This document shows positions 58,108-64,000 of a DNA stretch of 64,000 nt, in pieces. Under the pieces are notes generated by a model. It searched no databases. It was not told the DNA's origin and was given only the letters and a program-made list of their open reading frames with translations. The stretch's first letter is position 1, and each line of letters begins with the position of its first letter. This stretch comes from JAAYCT01 sp964499575 (GTDB taxonomy: Bacteria; Bacillota; Clostridia; Saccharofermentanales; Saccharofermentanaceae). Made by a program: the position numbers and the translations under genes. The stretch covers positions 1-64,000 of the forward strand of contig CAZCLK010000002.1 in the NCBI GenBank assembly GCA_964499575.1, in the 5' to 3' direction.

Positions 58108-60950
58108 GTTTTCTTCCTTTTGAACCCTATCCGCCCGACAATTAAAAGCAGGACAAATACACACAGCGATACCGAGGAAATAACGATACCCGCTGTGAGA
58201 CCCGGCGCACGAAAAACCAGTTCGACCGAATGCTCCCCGGCGCTCAACGGGACGCCGATCAGTGCATCCTGATACGGTACGACAGGCGTCTCCACCCCGT
58301 CCACCCGAAGCCTCCAGCCGCGCTCATACGGAATGGTCGTCAACAGGAACCGGTCCTCCCGAAGCGTAACGGTAGCCGAAACATAACCATCCTCGGCCTT
58401 CAGACCGGATATGCCCGCGGAAGGGTCCTGTTCGGCCAGAAGCCCGGCGAATTTATTGGTGTCGCAATAATAGAATTGAGTATCCAGTAAGGACGCAACG
58501 CTTACCTCTTTGTCGAAAACGACGCTGACATGGATCGTTTCACCCGGCGAGAAACAGCCGAGGAACATAATCATCGTATAGTGTGAACGATTCATATACC
58601 ATACCGGCTCCCGGTTCAGGCGGACCTCTCCCTCAAAGCCGCCGGCGATATACGGAACGCAAACATAAAGCGGATCCTCGGACTCTATGACAAGCTGATA
58701 TTCGAGAGACATTTTCGCATCGGGATTCACCTGGAAATAATGCGTAACTCCATCCCCGAGGGCTCCGACCGGTTCATCGCCGAGTGTATCTAAATCCGTG
58801 CGTTGCTCTTCTTCCAGTTCCGGCTCCCATTCTTTCGACTGAATTGCGTTGAAAACGGACACTTCCGGGTCGCCTGCCGGGTAATAGATGCGATCGTCCG
58901 GTTCGAAGGCTTCAAACATGGATGCGAGCCATTGATTTTGGAAGTCGAAATAATCCTTATCCTTCGTGTCTTTTTCGAGGTAAAAAAAGTCAAACGACGG
59001 CGCATCCGCCCGAAGGGTGAACATCAACGGTAACGCGGAAGGATTTTCGAAAAGGAATATCTCGGAACTGAGCTTCACGTTCTTTGCGTCCGATTCAACC
59101 GGGGTATTGTCCGCGCCGCCTTCGGGCGTCTGATAAACGGTCTCGCCGGAAGAGGCTATCGGTTCCAGTCCGGAGCAATCGTTCTTTTCGGAAAGCAAAT
59201 GGGAGATCCCCAGGAAAGAATCGGTAACGACGGATGAATAACTGTGTCTTGCGGAGAAATAATTGTAATTCGTCGCAAAGCCCAATTGCTTCAAAAACCG
59301 ATGCAACGGCTTGTTGGAGCCGGATTGGAAATTCGAGACGGTTCTTGTTCCCAAAATCGGGCCTCCGCTTGTCCCCTCGATGCTGTTGATGACGTTGTCA
59401 ATCTCGATCCTGCCGAAAAACTCGCGGTCCGCCTGTTCGTCCTGAGCCTGATTCACGAGTGTTTCCGCGTTCGCAATATCCTCCGACAGTTGAGTTGCCG
59501 CGAATTTCTGTATTCCCAATGACCGGTAACGGAGCATCAGCGGATTGGCGATCGCAATGTCCACGCACACCAGTACGACCAATGCGGGAACGGCTAAGCG
59601 CTGTAAGTTCGAGATGGCCTCCGGCCATTTCGGCACAGTCATTCCGAGAAAGATCAGAAAATACAGGAGCCCGAAAAGCACATTTGCGTAAAATCGAAGA
59701 CTTTCGGTCCGCATATCGCCCAGAACGTGAACAAAAATCATTAATGATAAAAGGATTAGCCCCGCATGCAGACAATTTTTCGGAGTCAGAGAACCTCTCT
59801 TGAGATAAGAAAAATATGCGTACAGGACCAGCAACAATACCAACAGAAAAGCATTGCGGTATTGAAACCAGTTCGGCAGATCAAAAAGGTGCCATACATA
59901 GTCCAGCAGATTAACATGAAAACTCAGGAGAAAGCCTAAAAGAATTGCTCCGAGAATGATCTTTGAGCGTCGTGCGATGCCCGAATTCAGGAAATACAGG
60001 AGAATCAGAAAAGTGACTCCCAGTCCGGCGTATATAAACGGTTTATTGGAACTCAAGGAATCAAATGTGCCCGAGAAAAGTTGGTTCAGAATATCCGTGA
60101 GAACAAAACGACCGGATAACGTTAACTCTGCACTCCGGTAGTCCGGGTTCCCGAGCGTGTCCAACCCTGCGGGCAGAAGGATGACCGCCGATAAGCCCGC
60201 CGCAAGAACAGCGCATCCGATGAACTTCAGAATGATCTTTATGATGATGTCACCGGCGGCACGGAACTTGTTTTCTTCGATCAATCGGATCAGCAAATAA
60301 AAAAAGGAAAAGATACCGACCATATACGCGATGTAAAAATTCGAAACAAACAAAACAAAAAGAAGAGCGACCAGGCGCCCCCATTTTCGCGGATTTTCGA
60401 GATAATTCTCAACAAAAACAAGCAATAACGGAAGAAGCATAAATCCGTCCAGCCACATGATGTTGATCATATATACAATGGCATACGACGACATGGCATA
60501 AGAAATGCCGAATAAAGCGGAAATTTTGTCCTTGCGTCCGGAGCGCTTCTGCAAAAACAAAGTCGCGAATACCGAGGCAAGCGACAGTTTCAGCATGATT
60601 AAAAGGACCACAGCCTGACTGATCATGCCCTTTGGGAAAAGGAACGTCAGAACATTGAACGGACTCGAAAGATAATAAGCGAAAAGTCCCAGGGTATTCT
60701 TGCCCATGCCCAAAATGAATGAGTACGAAAGCATCTGTCCCGATAACAGATGTTCTTTAAAACCGATCAAGAAAGGAGCGTACTGAACACCGAGATCGGA
60801 AATAAGGACGGTGCCCGGACCAAAAGGAGATGTCCGTGAAAAAAGAAAAAACAAACTCAGCATCGCCATGGTCGACAAAAAAGCGATCAGCGGCGCGCTG
60901 TTGAATCCGGACAGTCGCGTGTCTTTCTTCAGGGTATTCTTCTCAATCAT
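58104..60950 (-). CDS. YfhO family membrane protein, third copy
   Basis: A 948-residue protein with about thirteen membrane segments, a large extracellular domain, and a last helix near 920-940. The GT-C-like first loop is intact: S-P-F-G then D52-L-G-V-Q-Y-A-P-F. It is probably a glycosyltransferase using a polyprenyl-phosphate sugar donor. It is divergent from a CsbB-like gene, which fits the CsbB/YfhO pairing of B. subtilis. AGGAG precedes the ATG. It overlaps birA by 4 bases. Confidence 0.88.
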   Translation of the reverse strand: MIEKNTLKKDTRLSGFNSAPLIAFLSTMAMLSLFFLFSRTSPFGPGTVLISDLGVQYAPFLIGFKEHLLSGQMLSYSFILGMGKNTLGLFAYYLSSPFNVLTFLFPKGMISQAVVLLIMLKLSLASVFATLFLQKRSGRKDKISALFGISYAMSSYAIVYMINIMWLDGFMLLPLLLVFVENYLENPRKWGRLVALLFVLFVSNFYIAYMVGIFSFFYLLIRLIEENKFRAAGDIIIKIILKFIGCAVLAAGLSAVILLPAGLDTLGNPDYRSAELTLSGRFVLTDILNQLFSGTFDSLSSNKPFIYAGLGVTFLILLYFLNSGIARRSKIILGAILLGFLLSFHVNLLDYVWHLFDLPNWFQYRNAFLLVLLLVLYAYFSYLKRGSLTPKNCLHAGLILLSLMIFVHVLGDMRTESLRFYANVLFGLLYFLIFLGMTVPKWPEAISNLQRLAVPALVVLVCVDIAIANPLMLRYRSLGIQKFAATQLSEDIANAETLVNQAQDEQADREFFGRIEIDNVINSIEGTSGGPILGTRTVSNFQSGSNKPLHRFLKQLGFATNYNYFSARHSYSSVVTDSFLGISHLLSEKNDCSGLEPIASSGETVYQTPEGGADNTPVESDAKNVKLSSEIFLFENPSALPLMFTLRADAPSFDFFYLEKDTKDKDYFDFQNQWLASMFEAFEPDDRIYYPAGDPEVSVFNAIQSKEWEPELEEEQRTDLDTLGDEPVGALGDGVTHYFQVNPDAKMSLEYQLVIESEDPLYVCVPYIAGGFEGEVRLNREPVWYMNRSHYTMIMFLGCFSPGETIHVSVVFDKEVSVASLLDTQFYYCDTNKFAGLLAEQDPSAGISGLKAEDGYVSATVTLREDRFLLTTIPYERGWRLRVDGVETPVVPYQDALIGVPLSAGEHSVELVFRAPGLTAGIVISSVSLCVFVLLLIVGRIGFKRKKT

Positions 60951-61108
60951 ACTTACTCCTGTTTGTTATCACGATCGATATATACGCATACTCAAGTGAA
61001 TGATACCACAAAACCCCGACGCTGTTGTATACTGATACTGCGCGGGCTTGACCGCCGTTTGATAGCGCCCCCTAAGGGCCGCTCACAGCCCGATCCGGAG
61101 GTTGGATC

Positions 61109-62074
61109 ATGTTAATCAGTCTGATTGTTCCGTGCTATAACGAGGAGTCCTCTCTGCCGTTCCTTTACGAGGCGTTGGCCGATGTCCGTAAGACGCTGTC
61201 GGAATACCGCTTTGAGCTGGTTTTCGTTGACGACGGAAGTAAGGACGGAACGCTATTGTCGCTCAATAGAATCTGCGACTCCGATTCCGACGCGCGATAC
61301 CTGTCGTTTTCGAGAAACTTCGGCAAGGAAGCCGCGATATTCGCCGGACTGAGCGAGGCCAAGGGAGACCTGGTCGCGTTATTGGATGCGGACATGCAGG
61401 ATCCGCCGTCCCTGATCCCGGAAATGCTTCGGCTCATAGAGGAAGGCGGTTATGATGTCGTAGCGACCCGCCGCGTCGACCGCAAAGGCGAGCCGAAGAT
61501 CCGAAGTTTCTTCGCCCGCGCGTTTTATCGGCTGATTAACAAACTGAGCGACGTTGAGATTGTCGACGGCGCGCGCGATTTCAGACTGATGCGACGCCCT
61601 GTGGTGGACGCGGTGCTTGCTATATCGGAACGCCAGCGCTTTTCGAAGGGCATTTTCGGCTGGGTCGGGTTTAAGACTCATTGGCTCGAATATCAAAATG
61701 TCGAGCGCGCCGCCGGAGAGACGAAATGGTCCTTCTGGAAGCTTTTCAAATACGCGATCGAGGGAATCATCGCGTTTACCACCGTGCCTCTGCGTCTGGC
61801 GACGATAACCGGATTCGTCGTTTCGGCGACCGCATTCATGTACATGCTCTATTACTTCATCAAAGCGATCATTACACAGGTCTGGTCGAGCGAACCGGGT
61901 TACGCGTCAACACTGGTCATCATTTTGTTCCTGGGCGGCATGATCCTGATCGCGCTCGGGATTCTCGGGGAGTATATGGCCAGAACGTATATGGAGGTCA
62001 AAAACCGTCCTCTGTATGTCGTACGCGAAAGAAGTACGCCGGATGCCCGGGAGAAGACGAAGAAGCGTTCCTGA
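61109..62074 (+). CDS. CsbB/GtrB-like polyprenyl-phosphate glycosyltransferase
   Basis: A 321-residue family 2 glycosyltransferase with two C-terminal membrane helices (about 228-252 and 270-293). It has V-P-C-Y-N-E-E-S, the nucleotide-sugar motif V-D-D-G-S-K-D-G-T, D-A-D-M-Q-D-P-P, S-F-S-R-N-F-G-K-E-A-A-I, and Q-R-F-S-K-G-I-F-G-W, all close to B. subtilis CsbB. It should load a sugar on undecaprenyl phosphate, which a YfhO would then use. GGAGG lies 8 bases before the ATG. Confidence 0.9.
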   Translation: MLISLIVPCYNEESSLPFLYEALADVRKTLSEYRFELVFVDDGSKDGTLLSLNRICDSDSDARYLSFSRNFGKEAAIFAGLSEAKGDLVALLDADMQDPPSLIPEMLRLIEEGGYDVVATRRVDRKGEPKIRSFFARAFYRLINKLSDVEIVDGARDFRLMRRPVVDAVLAISERQRFSKGIFGWVGFKTHWLEYQNVERAAGETKWSFWKLFKYAIEGIIAFTTVPLRLATITGFVVSATAFMYMLYYFIKAIITQVWSSEPGYASTLVIILFLGGMILIALGILGEYMARTYMEVKNRPLYVVRERSTPDAREKTKKRS

Positions 62075-62159
62075 ATCCCCCTTGAATATTATCAGTCGAA
62101 AAGCATCGTCCCGGAGTCACCGGCTACCCGGGGCCGCTTCCAAGCACGCCGACCGTTCT

Positions 62160-62687
62160 TCAGACGGTGACGGTCACGGTCCGGATGATCTGCGGGATCT
62201 TCGGCCGGTCCGCCCGGTCCGTCGGTTGCGCGGCGATCGCATCGACCTGATCCATGCCCCCGATGACCTTACCGAACGCGGCATACTGACCGTCGAGATG
62301 CGGAGCGTCCTGATGCATGATGAAAAACTGACTGCCCGCCGAATCCGGAGACATCGCTCTGGCCATCGAAAGAACGCCGCGCGTATGTTTTAAATCATTC
62401 TTCACTCCGTTTGCGGAGAACTCACCTTTGATATGATGGCCGGGGCCGCCCATACCGGTCCCGTCCGGGCATCCGCCCTGAATCATAAACCCGGGAATGA
62501 CGCGGTGGAAAATCAGGCCGTCATAGAAGCCTTTCCGTACCAGGGAGACAAAGTTGTCCGTACTGACCGGAGCAATCTCCGGATAGAGCTCGGCCTTGAT
62601 TACGCCGCCGTTCTCCATGGTGATGGTGATAATCGGATGATTCATTTTTTGTCTCGCGTGTTGCCGCCGACCGTTCCCGAACGGCAA
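62160..62687 (-). CDS. Cyclophilin-type peptidyl-prolyl isomerase
   Basis: A 175-residue cyclophilin that speeds prolyl isomerisation. It has F-H-R-V-I-P-G-F-M-I-Q-G-G, with the catalytic Arg, G-S-Q-F-F-I, and H-L-D-G-Q-Y-A-A-F-G. There is no signal peptide, so it is cytosolic. The start is uncertain: TTG at 62687 has a perfect GAGGAGG 6 bases upstream, whereas ATG 62645, where family similarity begins, has none. I favour TTG. It follows pncB, with its ribosome site at the pncB stop. Confidence 0.88.
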   Translation of the reverse strand: MPFGNGRRQHARQKMNHPIITITMENGGVIKAELYPEIAPVSTDNFVSLVRKGFYDGLIFHRVIPGFMIQGGCPDGTGMGGPGHHIKGEFSANGVKNDLKHTRGVLSMARAMSPDSAGSQFFIMHQDAPHLDGQYAAFGKVIGGMDQVDAIAAQPTDRADRPKIPQIIRTVTVTV

Positions 62688-62699
62688 CCGCTTCCTCCT

Positions 62700-64000
62700 C
62701 TATTGTGTTATTTGATTCTTTCGGTTCCGATGAAGTATATCATTGCGAATATCCCAGAGTTCCTTTGAAAGATCCACATAGTAGTTCTGAGGATTCTCAA
62801 AACGCAGGATCGAATCCCAAAGAGTGTTGAGCTGCTCCGCGCAGGTTTTCCGGATCGTTTGGATATCCGGGCGCGAGTATACGCATTTTCCGTTGATAAA
62901 GACAGGCTCCAGGATGCGTCTTGTCGTGAAGTTCAGGAGCGTTTTTCTCTTCCAGGTCTGGACCGGATCGAAGATCTCGTACGGAGCGTCTTCGTTGATC
63001 TCTTCTCCGGCAACGGTGATCACGTCCGCCAGTGCCTTGCCGGTATCCCGATCGTAGAACCGGTAAATCTCCTTGTTGCACGGCGTTGTTACCTTGCCGA
63101 CATTTTCCGAGATTTTCATCTTCGGAATGACTTTTCCGTCGGACTCGACCGCGCTGAGTTTATATACCCCTCCGAAAACCGGTTCCGCGCGTGAAGTGAT
63201 CAACCGTTCTCCTACCCCGAAACTGTCGATGCACGCCCCCTGAATCAATAAGTCCCGGATGATATACTCATCCAAGGCGTTACTGACGGTGATCCTGCAA
63301 TCCGAAAGGCCGGCAGCATCGAGCATCTCTCTGGCGTTTCGTGTCAGATAGGTCAAATCCCCGCTGTCGATCCGGATGCCCTTCAGACGATTCCCGTCGG
63401 GCTCAATAATTTCCCGGGCGACCCTTATGGCGTTCGGTATGCCGGAATGCAATGTGTCATAGGTATCAACAAGTAAATAGGTCTCCGACGGAAACGACCG
63501 GGCGTACGAAGCAAACGCGTCGTATTCCGTCTCGAAAAGCTGGACCCAACTGTGCGCCATCGTCCCGAAGACCGGTATGCCGAACTGCTGACCGGCGATC
63601 GTGCATGAGGTGGCGGCGACTCCGCCGATATATGCGGCGCGCGCTCCGAGCACGGCCGCGTCATACCCCTGAGCTCTGCGGGCGCCGAACTCAAAAACCG
63701 GTCGACCCGAAGCGGCCCGCGCGATTCTTGAAGCCTTCGTCGCGATCAAACTCTGATGATTGATTGTGGCAAGAAGCATCGTCTCAATCAGTTGAGCCTG
63801 TGCGATCGGTCCCCGGACCTTCACCAGCGGCTCTCCGGGGAAAACCGGAGTTCCTTCGGGGATGGCCCAGATATCACAGACCAGACGAAAATTTCGCAGA
63901 TAATCCAGAAACTTTGTGTCGAAAACCTCAAGAGAATCCAGATAGTCTATGTCTTCCGGGCCGAACCGAATATTCTGAAGATAATCGATCATCTGTTCCA
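62700..64000 (-). CDS. pncB: Nicotinate phosphoribosyltransferase, 5' end cut by the window
   Basis: 433 codons remain, out of about 490 expected; the frame is open to the edge, and E-Q-M-I-D-Y-L-Q-N-I-R-F is its first visible part, so about 55-60 residues are missing. It makes nicotinate mononucleotide for NAD salvage. Visible marks: the H-S-W-V-Q-L-F box, G-I-R-I-D-S-G-D-L, and G-V-G-E-R-L-I-T-S. The cysteine-rich stretch seen in some paralogues is absent. Confidence 0.93.
   Translation of the reverse strand, partial: EQMIDYLQNIRFGPEDIDYLDSLEVFDTKFLDYLRNFRLVCDIWAIPEGTPVFPGEPLVKVRGPIAQAQLIETMLLATINHQSLIATKASRIARAASGRPVFEFGARRAQGYDAAVLGARAAYIGGVAATSCTIAGQQFGIPVFGTMAHSWVQLFETEYDAFASYARSFPSETYLLVDTYDTLHSGIPNAIRVAREIIEPDGNRLKGIRIDSGDLTYLTRNAREMLDAAGLSDCRITVSNALDEYIIRDLLIQGACIDSFGVGERLITSRAEPVFGGVYKLSAVESDGKVIPKMKISENVGKVTTPCNKEIYRFYDRDTGKALADVITVAGEEINEDAPYEIFDPVQTWKRKTLLNFTTRRILEPVFINGKCVYSRPDIQTIRKTCAEQLNTLWDSILRFENPQNYYVDLSKELWDIRNDILHRNRKNQITQ

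Overview
The window looks like chromosomal DNA of an anaerobic, single-membrane (monoderm) bacterium of the Clostridia, of moderately high G+C by eye. The reasons are an Rnf ion-pumping ferredoxin:NAD+ oxidoreductase in the firmicute order C-D-G-E-A-B, a single-chain pyruvate:ferredoxin oxidoreductase, DnaD plus a DnaI-type helicase loader, YfhO and VanW family envelope proteins, a zinc-type ribosomal protein L28, strong AGGAGG ribosome binding sites, and a type IV pilus locus with PilM/N/O but no PilP or PilQ secretin. Genus cannot be set from the sequence. No rRNA, tRNA, CRISPR array, phage or insertion sequence was seen. The last gene (nicotinate phosphoribosyltransferase) runs off the right edge.

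Layout. 1-400: a 74-bp hairpin-forming tandem repeat behind a MATE transporter. 2.1-5.7 kb: a Tic20-like membrane protein facing a leftward set (yebC, a P-loop/Asp23 protein, a DUF6062 zinc protein, a YedF-like DsrE protein). 5.8-15.9 kb: prepilin peptidase, then a divergent type IV pilus locus: pilB, pilT, pilC, pilM, pilN, pilO, two very short pilins with their own promoters, and two larger pseudopilins. 16.0-18.9 kb: a TetR-controlled ABC exporter. 19.2-21.2 kb: a large PilX-like surface protein on its own transcript. 21.4-28.1 kb: a 3'-5' exonuclease and two overlapping YfhO paralogues. 28.2-31.3 kb: a lipid kinase and a membrane-anchored PPIase-like protein with acidic repeats. 31.4-34.3 kb: HtrA with an overlapping 37-residue membrane peptide, a small membrane protein, a YigZ protein and a Nudix protein. 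34.5-37.2 kb: a DUF4015 glycosidase-like protein and serS. 37.5-42.8 kb: rnfCDGEAB. 42.9-46.9 kb: rpmB, then a leftward dnaD-dnaI-acpS operon ending in a catalytically dead NlpC/P60-like protein. 47.0-55.1 kb: PFOR, gpmI, a VanW protein, and a zinc-dependent phospholipase C-like protein. 55.3-64 kb: phosphoglucomutase, birA, a third YfhO, a CsbB-like glycosyltransferase, a cyclophilin and pncB.

How the parts fit. PFOR makes reduced ferredoxin and Rnf turns it into NADH plus an ion gradient, so the two together are an anaerobic energy module. PilB (extension), PilT (retraction), PilC and PilM/N/O make a retractile pilus. Its first pilin has the strongest signals (extended -10 promoter, perfect terminator), so it is the likely major subunit. 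The CsbB-like glycosyltransferase and the divergent YfhO match the B. subtilis CsbB/YfhO pair that decorates cell-wall polymers.

Most worth a second look: several envelope proteins seem to have lost catalytic residues while their fold and operon position are kept (NlpC/P60-like, one YfhO, the Nudix protein, and one catalytic Asp of the prepilin peptidase). Others are the 37-residue membrane peptide overlapping htrA, the two headless pilins, the zinc-ribbon pseudopilin, the Cys-rich tail on RnfE, the two palindromes before the VanW gene, and the unexplained DUF6062 / P-loop-Asp23 / DsrE operon.
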